DNA of 64,000 nucleotides, from the NCBI RefSeq assembly GCF_017573465.1, contig NZ_JAGEPF010000019.1, positions 62,001 to 126,000 of the forward strand, read 5' to 3'. The notes below the pieces were generated by a model. That model was not told the DNA's origin, did no database searches, and was given only the letters and a program-made list of their open reading frames with translations. Origin of the DNA: Actinomadura violacea. Its GTDB lineage: Bacteria > Actinomycetota > Actinomycetes > Streptosporangiales > Streptosporangiaceae. Positions 25,324-33,730 of this stretch are shown here, one piece after another (position 1 is the first letter of the stretch; each line of letters begins with the position of its first letter). The translations under genes were made by a program, and so were the position numbers.

Positions 25324-25331
25324 TCCTTTTT
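25278..25331 (+). terminator. Strong intrinsic terminator on the plus strand
   Basis: An 18-bp stem with a 10-base loop is followed by TCCTTTTT. It is 395 bases beyond the symporter stop, so it ends either a very long 3' UTR or a separate non-coding transcript starting near 25020. Confidence 0.65.
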
Positions 25332-25365
25332 ACGGCTTTGCCCTTGGCGGTCAGGCCGCTAGACG

Positions 25366-25483
25366 GCCTTCCCTTCGGCGGGCAAAGCGGCGATCGCAGC
25401 ATCGCTCCGACTCGCCCAGGGGCTCGCTGCGCGATCAGATTCTCGCTTCGCTCGAATCTGGCTTCGCACGCGATCGCAACGTT
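25366..25483. repeat. Dispersed intergenic repeat, copy 2 (core 25388-25483)
   Basis: The core is the same 96-base element as at 15991-16086, with GCGATCGC ends and three substitutions. As there, the copy lies between convergent genes (symporter and nfo). Confidence 0.85.
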
Positions 25484-25601
25484 CCGGTTGTCGCCGCCTT
25501 CGGTTACGGACGATCGTCTGGCGGTTCGTTGCGGTTTCTGCCGCCGGTCAGGTCGCCGGTCACGTGCGGGTCGGTGCGGGGCTGATCTCGTCGACCGGGG
25601 A

Positions 25602-26462
25602 TCAGGCGTTGTGGTCGTCTCTTAGGCGTTTGAGGGTCGTGATGTCCTCGGCGTGGGGTTCGGGGGCGCGGCCGGGGGTCTCGATGATGAAGGGGACGCC
25701 GGCCAGGGCGGGGTGGCGGAAGAGGTCCGCGAAAGGCTGCTCACCGATCTGGCCCGCACCGATGTTCTCGTGACGGTCCTTGGCGGAGCCGCAGACGTCC
25801 TTGGAGTCGTTGGCGTGGACGAGCTTCAGGCGGCCCTCACCGACGGTCGCGACGAGGGCGTCCATCGCGTCCTTGACGCCGCCGGGGGCGGCGAGGTCGT
25901 GGCCCGCGGCGAACGCGTGGCAGGTGTCGAAGCAGACGCCGAGCTTCGGGTGGTGGTCGAGGCGCTCGAAGAACGGGCCGAGGTCCTGGACCTTCGCGCA
26001 CAGCATCTTGCCCTGGCCCGCCATGGGCTCCAGGAGCAGGTCGGGGCCGTCCTCGGGGATCTCCTCCAGCAGGGGGAGGACGTGCTCGCGGACCTGGGCC
26101 ATCGCCTCGTCGTAGGTCTGGCTGACGGCGGAGCCGGTGTGGACGACGACGCCGCGCGCGCCGATCGCGCGGCCGCGGACGAGCGAGTGCCGGACGGTCG
26201 CGATCGACTTGGCGAGGGTCTCCTCGCTGGGCGAGCCGAAGTTCACCAGGTACGGGGCGTGCACGTAGACGGGGACGTCGGTGCGCGCCAGGAGCTTGGC
26301 GTCCTCGGCGGGCCTGCCCTCGGGCAGCGCCCAGCCGCGCGGGTTCGCGACGAAGACCTGGATCGCCTCGGCGCCGATCTCGGCGGCGTACTTCAGGCCG
26401 CCGGTGGCGAGCCCGCCGGCCACGGGAACGTGCGCCCCGATGGGGCTCTGCGGTGCGGTCAT
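25602..26462 (-). CDS. nfo: Deoxyribonuclease IV (AP endonuclease)
   Basis: This 286-residue zinc enzyme cuts DNA at abasic sites in base excision repair. It has the family blocks GAHVPVAGGL at the start, YVHAPYLVNFGSP, LLLEPMAGQG, CFDTCHAFAAGHD, LVHANDSKD, RHENIGAGQIG and FIIETPG, which hold the three-zinc site. Length is normal. TAGGCT (26472-26477) lies nine bases before the ATG on the minus strand, so the mRNA leader is very short or absent. Confidence 0.93.
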   Translation of the reverse strand: MTAPQSPIGAHVPVAGGLATGGLKYAAEIGAEAIQVFVANPRGWALPEGRPAEDAKLLARTDVPVYVHAPYLVNFGSPSEETLAKSIATVRHSLVRGRAIGARGVVVHTGSAVSQTYDEAMAQVREHVLPLLEEIPEDGPDLLLEPMAGQGKMLCAKVQDLGPFFERLDHHPKLGVCFDTCHAFAAGHDLAAPGGVKDAMDALVATVGEGRLKLVHANDSKDVCGSAKDRHENIGAGQIGEQPFADLFRHPALAGVPFIIETPGRAPEPHAEDITTLKRLRDDHNA

Positions 26463-26504
26463 AGGCCGTTCAGCCTAGCCGCCGGGTCCGACCGTCCGGA
26501 CCGG

Positions 26505-28439
26505 TCAGGGGCCCTTCACCAGGGTGATGGTGGAGCCGCGCGGGGCCTCGCCGCTGTTCGGGCTCTGGAACCGGACGGTGTTCCCGCCGAAGCCGGTGAC
26601 GTTGACCTCGAAGCCGGAGTCCTTGAGGGCCTTCTTGGCGTCGGAGACGCTGCGGCCCGTCATGTTCGGGACGGGGATGTTCTGCTGCGGGTCGCCGTCG
26701 TTGCAGCCGATGTGGAACGGGCCCGCGTCGACGATGCAGTCGCGCTTGTTGACGACGATGGTGACGTCGTCGCCGTTCGACACGCCGGTGCCCTCGGCCG
26801 GGTCCTGGCTGATCACGGTGTCGGCGGGCTTGCCGTCGACCTTCTTCTTCTCGACCTTGACGTTCAGGCCCATGGAGCGCAGCTGGTTGGCGGCGGCGTC
26901 GCCGTTGGCGCCGACGACGTTCGGCATGGACATGCCGCTGCTGACGGTGATGTCGACCGGCTTGTCGGGGGACTGCTTCTCGCCCGCGGCGGGGTCGGTG
27001 CCGACGACCTTGCCCTTGCCGACGGTCTGCGACGGGGTGCTGCTGGTGTCGCCGATGGTGAAGCCCTTGCTCTGCAGCGTCTGCTTCGCGTCGTCGAGCG
27101 ACTTGCCCGTCACGTCCGGGACCGCGCGGGGCGTGATGCCCTTCGACGGGGTCAGCGTGACGGTCTCGCCTTTGGCGATGCGGGCGCCGGCGGGCGGGTC
27201 GCTCTTGGCGACCATGCCCTTGTGGACGTGGTCGTCGTAGACGGCGGCGGCGACGCGGACGTCGAGGCCCCCGCCCTCCAGCTTGCGCTGGGCGTCGGCG
27301 ACCTTCATCCCGATGATCTGGGACGGGACGTGGTCGTACTGCCCGGACGTCTGGTACCAGACGGCCCAGCCGAGGATCACCGCGGCGACGGCGCCGATGG
27401 CGAACAGCACGTACTTGCCGGTGAGCGCGCCGAGGACCCGGTCGCCGCGGGAGCGGGGGCCGCGCTCGGACGGCATGGTCTCGAAGGGCGCGTCCAGCAC
27501 GGCGGTGTGGCCCTGCGGCGGCGCGCCGGGCGGCGACGCGAAGATGCTGGTGGAGTTGTGGGACGCCTCTTCCATCCGGCGGTCGAAGTCGCGCGGCAGG
27601 CCGCCGAAGACCTCGGCGACCTCCGCCAGGTACTGGTTGGCGTCCTCGGGGCGGCGCGCCGGGTCGTGGCTGGTGGCGTCGGTGACCAGCTCGTCGACCC
27701 GCCGCGGGATGGCCGGGACGGCGCCGGACGGCGGCGGGACGACCTCGTTGACGTGCTTGTAGGCGACCGCGAGGGGCGTGTCGGCCTGGTGGGGGAGCCG
27801 GCCGGTGAGCAGCTCGTACAGCATGATCCCGGCGGCGTAGACGTCGGAGCGGACGTCGGCGGTGCCCTGCAGCACCTGCTCGGGCGCGAGGTAGCCGACC
27901 GTCCCGATGATCATGCCGGTCTTGGTCATCTTGCTCGCGCTCTCGGCGCGGGCGAGGCCGAAGTCGGCGACCTTGATGGTGCCGTCGTCGCAGATCAGCA
28001 CGTTCTCCGGCTTGACGTCGCGGTGCACGAGCCCGGCCCGGTGGGCGGCGCCGAGCGCCGCCAGCACCGGCTGCATGATCTCCAGGGCGGCGCGCGGGCC
28101 GAGCCGGCCGGCCTCGGTGAGCGCGTCGCGGAGCGTCCGGCCGGGGACGTACTCCATCACCAGGAAGACGTGCTCGCCGTCGGAGCGCTGGTCGTACACG
28201 GCGACGACGTTGGGGTGGGAGAGCGCCGCGGCGGCCTTGGCCTCGCCGATGAAGCGGGCGACGAAGTCCTCGTCGGAGGCGAGCCCGGCGTGCATCACCT
28301 TGATCGCGATCGTGCGGTCCAGCCGGAGGTCGCGGGCCACGTACACGGTGGCCATGCCGCCGCGCGCGATCCGGGACTCAATGCGGTAGCGCCCGTCGAG
28401 CACCTGCCCGACGAGTGGATCTGCAACCGACGTGTCCAT
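26505..28439 (-). CDS. Ser/Thr protein kinase with four PASTA domains
   Basis: The 644-residue kinase has a cytosolic catalytic domain (RGGMATVYVARD, Lys in IAIKVMHAG, catalytic HRDVKPENVL, DFGLA, GYLAPEQ; residues 12-275), a linker, one membrane helix (VLFAIGAVAAVILGWAVWYQ) and four extracellular PASTA repeats. The last two are separated by a 20-residue insert with two Cys (DCIVDAGPFHIGC) that may form a disulfide. PASTA kinases of the PknB/PknL type sense cell-wall fragments. The start ATG 28439 is seven bases from a TAAACT box, so the mRNA is probably leaderless. An Rv2175c-like gene lies 4.8 kb away. Confidence 0.92.
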   Translation of the reverse strand: MDTSVADPLVGQVLDGRYRIESRIARGGMATVYVARDLRLDRTIAIKVMHAGLASDEDFVARFIGEAKAAAALSHPNVVAVYDQRSDGEHVFLVMEYVPGRTLRDALTEAGRLGPRAALEIMQPVLAALGAAHRAGLVHRDVKPENVLICDDGTIKVADFGLARAESASKMTKTGMIIGTVGYLAPEQVLQGTADVRSDVYAAGIMLYELLTGRLPHQADTPLAVAYKHVNEVVPPPSGAVPAIPRRVDELVTDATSHDPARRPEDANQYLAEVAEVFGGLPRDFDRRMEEASHNSTSIFASPPGAPPQGHTAVLDAPFETMPSERGPRSRGDRVLGALTGKYVLFAIGAVAAVILGWAVWYQTSGQYDHVPSQIIGMKVADAQRKLEGGGLDVRVAAAVYDDHVHKGMVAKSDPPAGARIAKGETVTLTPSKGITPRAVPDVTGKSLDDAKQTLQSKGFTIGDTSSTPSQTVGKGKVVGTDPAAGEKQSPDKPVDITVSSGMSMPNVVGANGDAAANQLRSMGLNVKVEKKKVDGKPADTVISQDPAEGTGVSNGDDVTIVVNKRDCIVDAGPFHIGCNDGDPQQNIPVPNMTGRSVSDAKKALKDSGFEVNVTGFGGNTVRFQSPNSGEAPRGSTITLVKGP

Positions 28440-28446
28440 CGAGGCG

Positions 28447-28452
28447 AGTTTA
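28447..28452 (-). promoter_or_regulatory. -10 box (TAAACT) of the PASTA kinase gene
   Basis: TAAACT lies seven bases before the ATG on the minus strand with no Shine-Dalgarno sequence between. Confidence 0.5.
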
Positions 28453-28475
28453 CGGGCGAATGAAGGATGTTCTCA

Positions 28476-29462
28476 TCAGTCGTGAGTATGAGCATCGATG
28501 AGCCGCGGGTCGGAGAGCGGCGCGGCGGGGGCCTCCGGAGCGGCCGGTCGGGGGCGGCGGGTGCTGCGGGTGCTGCGGGAGACCGCGACGCCGGCGAGGC
28601 ACAGGACGCCGCCGGCGAGGGTGATCAGGCCGGGCACCTCGTCGAGGAACAGCCACGACATCGTGACCACGAGCGCGGGCACGGCGTAGGTGGTGGCGCC
28701 CATCTTCCCGGCGGACGTGCGGGCCAGCGCGTAACCCCAGGTGGTGAAGGCGATCGCGGTGGGGAAGACGCCGAGGTAGACCATGTTCAGGGTCGCGCCG
28801 GCCGGTGCGTCCGCGGCCTGCGAGACCAGCTGCGGCGCGAACGGCAGGCAGACGACCGCGCCGACGGCGCACGCCCAGGTGGTGAACTGCAGGGGCGAGG
28901 CGTGCCGGAGGGCGGGCTTCTGGCTGACGACGCCGAACGCGTAGGTGATCGCGGCGACGACGCACAGCAGCACGCCGCCGACCGGTGAGCCCCCGTCGCC
29001 GGACATCGACAGCCCGACGATCGCGGCGCCCGCGAACGACACCGCCATGCCGGCCAGCAGCCGCGGCGCGAAGCCCTCCTTGAGCAGCCAGCCGCCGAGC
29101 AGCGCGATCAGGATCGGTCCGATGTTGACGACGAGGGACGCGGTGCCGGCGTCCACGAGCCGCTCGCCCCAGTTCAGCGCGACCATGTAGGCGCCGAACC
29201 ACAGCACGCCCGCCGCGGCGATGCCGGGCCAGGCGCCCTTGGGCGGTAGGCCCTCGCGGCGGACGGCGCACAGGACGGCGAGCACGACGGTCCCGGACAG
29301 CAGCCGGCCGAGGGCGAGGGCGCCGGGGCCGTACTCCGCGCCGGCGCTGCGGATCGCGACGAACGCCGAGGCCCACAGCACGACGGTGACGGCCGCGGCC
29401 GCGACGGCGAGCCGGTCGACGCCCGTTCGCGGGGCATCGCGGCTGACACTGGCCTGTTGCAT
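28476..29462 (-). CDS. EamA/DMT-family transporter
   Basis: The 328-residue product has ten hydrophobic segments forming two EamA repeats; examples are AAAAVTVVLWASAFVAIRSA at the N-terminus and AVPALVVTMSWLFLDEVPG before the last helix. A Ser/Arg/Pro-rich tail follows. The exported substrate is unknown. ATG 29462 has TAAGGTG about 6 bases upstream. The gap to thiG (29463-29622) holds an A/T-richer patch around 29580-29620 but no gene I can support. Confidence 0.82.
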   Translation of the reverse strand: MQQASVSRDAPRTGVDRLAVAAAAVTVVLWASAFVAIRSAGAEYGPGALALGRLLSGTVVLAVLCAVRREGLPPKGAWPGIAAAGVLWFGAYMVALNWGERLVDAGTASLVVNIGPILIALLGGWLLKEGFAPRLLAGMAVSFAGAAIVGLSMSGDGGSPVGGVLLCVVAAITYAFGVVSQKPALRHASPLQFTTWACAVGAVVCLPFAPQLVSQAADAPAGATLNMVYLGVFPTAIAFTTWGYALARTSAGKMGATTYAVPALVVTMSWLFLDEVPGLITLAGGVLCLAGVAVSRSTRSTRRPRPAAPEAPAAPLSDPRLIDAHTHD

Positions 29463-29622
29463 GTGACGCACCTTAGGTTCGCGACTCTTCCATGAACACC
29501 GAAGGATGCGGCCAGGTCGCGGCGTCATCTCCCGGTGGACGCCCCTCAGTCTGGGGACGCCCACCGTTCAGGTCCAGCGAATATTTCTTCAGTCGAAGTT
29601 TTAGTTCTGCTTCATCAAGCGG

Positions 29623-30417
29623 CTAAGACGAGGCGAGTCCCTCGAACGGTGAGGACGCCTGGGCGTAGCGGCGCTTCGGGATCCGGCCCGCCAGCCGGGC
29701 CAGCCGCCCGGCCTCGACGGCGTGCCGCATCGCGGCGGCCATCCGCGCGGGCGACTGCGCGCGGGTGACGGCGGTCGCCAGCAGCACCGCGTCGCAGCCG
29801 AGCTCCATCGCCAGCGCCGCGTCGGACGCGGTGCCGAGCCCCGCGTCCAGGATCACCGGGACCCCCGCCCGCTCGACGATCAGCTCGATGTTGTGCGGGT
29901 TGCGGATGCCGAGCCCCGACCCGATCGGCGAGCCCAGCGGCATGACCGCCGCGCAGCCGAGCTGCTCCAGCCGGTGCGCCAGCACCGGGTCGTCGTTGGT
30001 GTAGGGCAGCACGACGAAACCGTCGTCGACGAGCTGCTCGGCGGCCTCCACCAGCTCGATCGGGTCCGGCAGCAGCGTCCGCTCGTCCGCGATCACTTCG
30101 AGCTTGACCCAGTTCGTGCCGAGCGCCTCGCGCGCCATCTTCGCGGTCAGCACGGCCTCGCCCGCGGTGAAGCAGCCCGCGGTGTTCGGCAGCACCCGGA
30201 TGCCGCAGCCGGTGAGGACGTCCAGCACCGAGCCGCGCGCCGACGGGTCGACCCGCCGCATGGCGACCGTGGTCAGCGCCGTCCCGGACGCGGTCAGCGC
30301 CTCGCGCAGCACCTGCATGCTGGGCGCCCCGCCGGTGCCCATGATCAGCCGGGAGCCGATCTCCTCGCCCGCGATGACCAGGGCGTCGGCGGCGGTGTCG
30401 TCGGTCGTCTCCGTCAC
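29623..30417 (-). CDS. thiG: Thiazole synthase
   Basis: This 264-residue barrel enzyme makes the thiazole phosphate of thiamine from deoxyxylulose phosphate, dehydroglycine and ThiS thiocarboxylate. Family blocks: RLIMGTGGAPSMQVL, LPNTAGCFTAGEAV, NWVKLEVIAD with the Schiff-base Lys, VMPLGSPIGSGLG and VILDAGLGTASDAA. GTG 30417 begins three bases after the thiS stop, so translation is coupled. It is the last gene of the riboswitch-controlled thiO-thiS-thiG operon. Confidence 0.95.
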   Translation of the reverse strand: MTETTDDTAADALVIAGEEIGSRLIMGTGGAPSMQVLREALTASGTALTTVAMRRVDPSARGSVLDVLTGCGIRVLPNTAGCFTAGEAVLTAKMAREALGTNWVKLEVIADERTLLPDPIELVEAAEQLVDDGFVVLPYTNDDPVLAHRLEQLGCAAVMPLGSPIGSGLGIRNPHNIELIVERAGVPVILDAGLGTASDAALAMELGCDAVLLATAVTRAQSPARMAAAMRHAVEAGRLARLAGRIPKRRYAQASSPFEGLASS

Positions 30418-30420
30418 CGG

Positions 30421-30621
30421 TCAGCCCCCCTGCACCGCGGTCAGCACCTCGAGGCGGTCCGCCTCGCGCAGCGTCGTCGCCTCCCACGCCGACCGGCGGA
30501 CGACCTCGTCGTTCAGCGCGGCCGCGACGCCGGACGCGGCGGCGGTGACGGCCGCGACCGCCTGCGCCACCGACGCGCCGTCGGGCAGCTCGCGCGGCTC
30601 TCCGTTCACGATGATCCTCAT
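30421..30621 (-). CDS. thiS: Sulfur carrier protein ThiS
   Basis: The 66-residue protein has the ubiquitin-like sequence IIVNGEPRELPDG and the C-terminal Gly-Gly (TAVQGG) that is adenylated and thiocarboxylated for thiazole synthesis. Its ATG overlaps the thiO stop by one base (TGATG). Confidence 0.93.
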   Translation of the reverse strand: MRIIVNGEPRELPDGASVAQAVAAVTAAASGVAAALNDEVVRRSAWEATTLREADRLEVLTAVQGG

Positions 30622-31745
30622 CACTGCACCTCGGTGGGGAAGCGGGCGGGGGAGAAGGGGGCCGCCACCGCGGGGACGGGGCGGTCCAGCAGCATCGCGG
30701 CGAGGGCGTCGGCGCTGACCGGCGCCAGCAGGATGCCGTTGCGGAAGTGGCCGGTGCCGAGGTAGAAGCCGGGCAGGGCGGTCGGGCCCATCAGCGGCGC
30801 GTTGTCCGGGGAGCCGGGACGCAGGCCCGCGGTGACCTCGGCGAACTCCAGCTCGGTGATGCCGGGCAGCAGCTCGCGGGCGTCCCGCAGCAGCTCCCAC
30901 AGGCCGCCCGCGGTGACCCGGGTGTCGAAACCCAGCTCCTCCTGCGTGGCGCCGATGACGATCTCGCCGTCCGCGCGCGGCACCAGGTACACCGACGAGC
31001 CCTTGACCAGGCCGCGGGTGGTGCGCCGCAGGAACGGCACCGGCGTGCGGAGCCGGATCACCTGGCCCTTGACGGGGCGGACGGGTGGAACGGTCCCGGG
31101 AGGCAGGCCCGCGAGGTCGCCCGACCACGGTCCGGCGGCCAGCAGCACCCTGTCCGCGCGGATCTCGGTGCCGTCGTCCAGCCGGACCCCGGTGGCGGTG
31201 TCACGCTCGACCAGCACGCCCTCCGCGCGCCGCCGCACCAGCCGGACGCCGAGCCCCTCGGCCGCGGCCAGCAGCGCCGGGGCGAGCCGGCGCGGGTCGA
31301 CGGAGCCGTCCTCGGGGGCGAGCAGGCCGCCGCGCACGCCGGGCGCGAGCATCGGCTCGGCCTTGCGGCACTCGCGGCCGGTGAGCGCCTCGACGGGGAT
31401 GCCGAGGCCCTCCTGGAAGGCGCGCAGGTCGTCCAGGAGCTTCAGGTCGTCGGCGTCGAACGCGACCTGGAGCGTCCCGTCGTCGCGGTAGCCGGTGTCC
31501 AGGCCGGTGGCCTCGGCCAGCTCGGCGGCGAACGCGCGGTAGCGGTCACGGGAGGCGAGGCCGAGCCGCAGCAGCGGCTCCTCGCCGTAGCTGAGCTCGC
31601 TGACGGGGGTGAGCATCCCCGCGGCGACCGACGACGCGCCGCTCGCGGGCGCCGGGTCGACCAGGGTGACGGCGGCGCCGCCCTGCGCGGCCCGCCAGGC
31701 GGTGGCCAGGCCGATGACCCCGGCCCCGATGATCACGATCTGCAA
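30621..31745 (-). CDS. thiO: Glycine oxidase ThiO
   Basis: This 374-residue FAD enzyme oxidises glycine to dehydroglycine for ThiG. It has the dinucleotide fold IIGAGVIGLATAW at the N-terminus, GASSVAAGMLTP, VRPVKGQVIRL, EIVIGATQEELGFD and the C-terminal YLGTGHFRNGILLAP, typical of DAO/ThiO enzymes. It is the first gene of the operon; a TPP riboswitch lies directly upstream. Confidence 0.93.
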   Translation of the reverse strand: MQIVIIGAGVIGLATAWRAAQGGAAVTLVDPAPASGASSVAAGMLTPVSELSYGEEPLLRLGLASRDRYRAFAAELAEATGLDTGYRDDGTLQVAFDADDLKLLDDLRAFQEGLGIPVEALTGRECRKAEPMLAPGVRGGLLAPEDGSVDPRRLAPALLAAAEGLGVRLVRRRAEGVLVERDTATGVRLDDGTEIRADRVLLAAGPWSGDLAGLPPGTVPPVRPVKGQVIRLRTPVPFLRRTTRGLVKGSSVYLVPRADGEIVIGATQEELGFDTRVTAGGLWELLRDARELLPGITELEFAEVTAGLRPGSPDNAPLMGPTALPGFYLGTGHFRNGILLAPVSADALAAMLLDRPVPAVAAPFSPARFPTEVQ

Positions 31746-31750
31746 TGCGC

Positions 31751-31846
31751 GCTCCCTTCGCCGGCATGATCCGGATCAGGTCGTGGCGGTCGGCGGCCCG
31801 GTCAGCCGCCCTCTCAGCCCGGTCGTACCGGACTCCCGCGCCCTGT
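31751..31846 (-). promoter_or_regulatory. TPP riboswitch (THI element) of thiO-thiS-thiG
   Basis: On the minus strand the conserved parts follow in order: GGGAGTC, GCTGAGAGGG, GACC, ACCTGATCCGGAT, then ATGCCGGCGAAGGGAG. The 3' conserved segment ends five bases before the thiO ATG and provides its ribosome binding site (AAGGGAG), so TPP binding probably blocks translation. No terminator follows. Confidence 0.95.
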
Positions 31847-31875
31847 TGTGTTGTGCACCTGCCGTTATGTCCCCC

Positions 31876-31881
31876 ACCATA
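31876..31881 (-). promoter_or_regulatory. -10 box (TATGGT) of the thiamine operon
   Basis: TATGGT lies about 30 bases upstream of the riboswitch on the minus strand. A good -35 is not visible. The region is shared with the divergent oxidoreductase gene. Confidence 0.45.
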
Positions 31882-31957
31882 CGGCCAACGGCCGGAATGC
31901 ACCTGTCTGGACACCCGTCCAAAAGCGCTCCGGCCGGCCCGGTTAGGGTGGGCGCCC

Positions 31958-33181
31958 ATGGACAGGGTGATCGTCGTGGGCGGCGGGCTGGCGGGCGTGC
32001 GGGCCGCCGAGGCACTGAGGAGCAAGGGGTACGAGGGCGCGCTGACCCTCGTCTCGGCGGAGCGGCACATGCCCTACGACCGGCCGCCGCTGTCGAAGGC
32101 CGTGCTCGCGGGCGACTCCGACGACACCACCGTCGACGCGGACTGGGACGCGCTCCGCTGCGACCTGCTGCTCGGCGAGCGCGCCACCGGGCTGCGCCTG
32201 GACGCGCCCGGCCGCGGCGGCGCCGTCGCCTCCACCGCCGGCGACCTGCCCTTCGACGGCCTGGTCATCGCCACCGGCGCCGAGCCCGTCACGCTGCCGG
32301 GCGAGGGGCACCAGCACGTCCTGCGCACCATCGACGAGGCCCGCGACCTGCGCGGACGCCTCACCGAGGGCGCCCGGATCGTGATCGTCGGCGCGGGCTG
32401 GATCGGTGCCGAGGTCGCCACCGCCGCCGCGAAGAAGGGCTGCGCCGTCACCGTCGTCGAGGCCGCCGACACCCCGCTCGCGGGCGCGATCGGGCCCGAG
32501 GTCGGCGCGCTCACCGCCCCCTGGTACGCCGAGGCGGGCGTCGCGCTGCGCACCGGCGTCAAGGTCGCCGCCGTCGAGCACGGCGGGCTCGCCCTCGCCG
32601 GTCCGGACGGCGGCGAGCGGATCGACGCCGACGAGGTCGTCGTCGGCATCGGCGTGCGGCCCGCGCTCGGCTGGCTGGACGGCTCCGGGCTGCTGCTGGA
32701 GCGCGGTGTCGTCACCGACGGCTCGTTCCGGACCGTGACCGGCGACGAGGCCGGCACCGTCCGCCCCGACGTCGTCGCGGTCGGCGACTGCGCCGCCTGG
32801 TGGTCGGGCCGCTACGGGCGGCGCCTGCTCGTCGAGCACTGGGACACCGCGCTCAACGCCCCCGACGTCGCCGCCGCGGCCCTCCTCGGCCAGGACGCCG
32901 CCTACGACGCCGTCCCCTACTTCTGGTCCGAGCAGTTCGGCCGGATGGTGCAGTACGCGGGCGACCACACGCGGTCCGAGCGGCTCGTCCGCCGCGGCGA
33001 CCCGTCCGGCCGCAAGTGGGCGGTGGCGTGGCTCACCGGCGACCGGCTCGACGCGATCCTCACCGTCGACCGGCCCCGCGACCTGGTGCAGGCGAGGCGG
33101 GTGATCGCCGCCGGGACGCCGGTCGATCCGGACGCGGTCGCGGACCCGGACGTGCCCGTCCGCCAGGCCGTTCGCGGGTAG
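31958..33181 (+). CDS. FAD-dependent ferredoxin reductase-type oxidoreductase
   Basis: The 407-residue protein has the FAD fold VVGGGLAGVRAAEAL at the N-terminus, YDRPPLSKAVLAG (typical of BphA4/rubredoxin-type ferredoxin reductases), a second NAD(P)H fold IVGAGWIGAEVAT near residue 150, and VVAVGDCAAWW for the FAD ribityl contact. It probably transfers electrons from NAD(P)H to a ferredoxin of a P450 or oxygenase; no such partner is adjacent. ATG 31958 has AGGGTG upstream; TAGGGT (31944-31949) eight bases upstream may be a -10 box. Confidence 0.87.
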   Translation: MDRVIVVGGGLAGVRAAEALRSKGYEGALTLVSAERHMPYDRPPLSKAVLAGDSDDTTVDADWDALRCDLLLGERATGLRLDAPGRGGAVASTAGDLPFDGLVIATGAEPVTLPGEGHQHVLRTIDEARDLRGRLTEGARIVIVGAGWIGAEVATAAAKKGCAVTVVEAADTPLAGAIGPEVGALTAPWYAEAGVALRTGVKVAAVEHGGLALAGPDGGERIDADEVVVGIGVRPALGWLDGSGLLLERGVVTDGSFRTVTGDEAGTVRPDVVAVGDCAAWWSGRYGRRLLVEHWDTALNAPDVAAAALLGQDAAYDAVPYFWSEQFGRMVQYAGDHTRSERLVRRGDPSGRKWAVAWLTGDRLDAILTVDRPRDLVQARRVIAAGTPVDPDAVADPDVPVRQAVRG

Positions 33182-33250
33182 CGGAACCTCACCGCCGGTA
33201 ACGGCGGCCGGGCGGGTTTGAGGGTTCCGAAGGCGTGGTAGCAAGGGGGC

Positions 33251-33634
33251 GTGACCCAGACGCACGCAACCGTTGACAGCGCACTGGACCCCCGCACCGA
33301 CGCCCTCGCCGGCGACTGGCTCTCCCTCCGGGAGACGGCGGAGCGCCTCGGCATCAAGACGAGCCGGATCAAGCAGCTCATCAGCGAGCGCAAGCTGCTC
33401 GCGGTCCGCCGCGGCGGCGAGCCGATGGTGCCGGCGGCGTTCATCCGCGACGGCCAGGTCATCAAGGGCCTGCCCGGCACGCTGACGCTGCTGTCGGACG
33501 CCGGCTTCGACGAGGTCGAGACGGTCCGCTGGCTGTTCACCGCCGACGACACGCTGCCCGGCACACCCGTCCAGGCGCTCAGCGAGAACCGGGGGACCGA
33601 GGTGCGGCGACGCGCCCAGGCCCTGGCATTCTGA
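33251..33634 (+). CDS. Rv2175c-family DNA-binding protein
   Basis: The 127-residue protein has a winged helix near the N-terminus (WLSLRETAERLGIKTSRIKQ followed by SERKLLAVRRGGEPMVP) and the C-terminal region GLPGTLTLLSDAGFDEVETVRWLF. Both are typical of the actinobacterial Rv2175c family. In mycobacteria the homologue is phosphorylated by the kinase PknL, encoded next door. Two Ser/Thr kinases flank this region here. The start GTG follows AAGGGGG. Confidence 0.87.
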   Translation: MTQTHATVDSALDPRTDALAGDWLSLRETAERLGIKTSRIKQLISERKLLAVRRGGEPMVPAAFIRDGQVIKGLPGTLTLLSDAGFDEVETVRWLFTADDTLPGTPVQALSENRGTEVRRRAQALAF

Positions 33635-33730
33635 CCCGGCACGCCCACCCGACCACAGCGACCGGCCGCGGGGCCGCGCCGACGTGCGCGGCCCCGCGCC
33701 GCATGCCCGCGAAAGGAAACCGCCCCCACC

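Noticed and set aside
25653..28463. Long plus-strand open frame opposite nfo and the PASTA kinase
   Set aside because: Compositionally biased translation without recognisable motifs; both genes on the minus strand are unmistakable.
29463..29622. Small regulator gene in the A/T-richer gap between the EamA gene and thiG
   Set aside because: All frames in this gap are short or broken by stops and have no start with a ribosome binding site.
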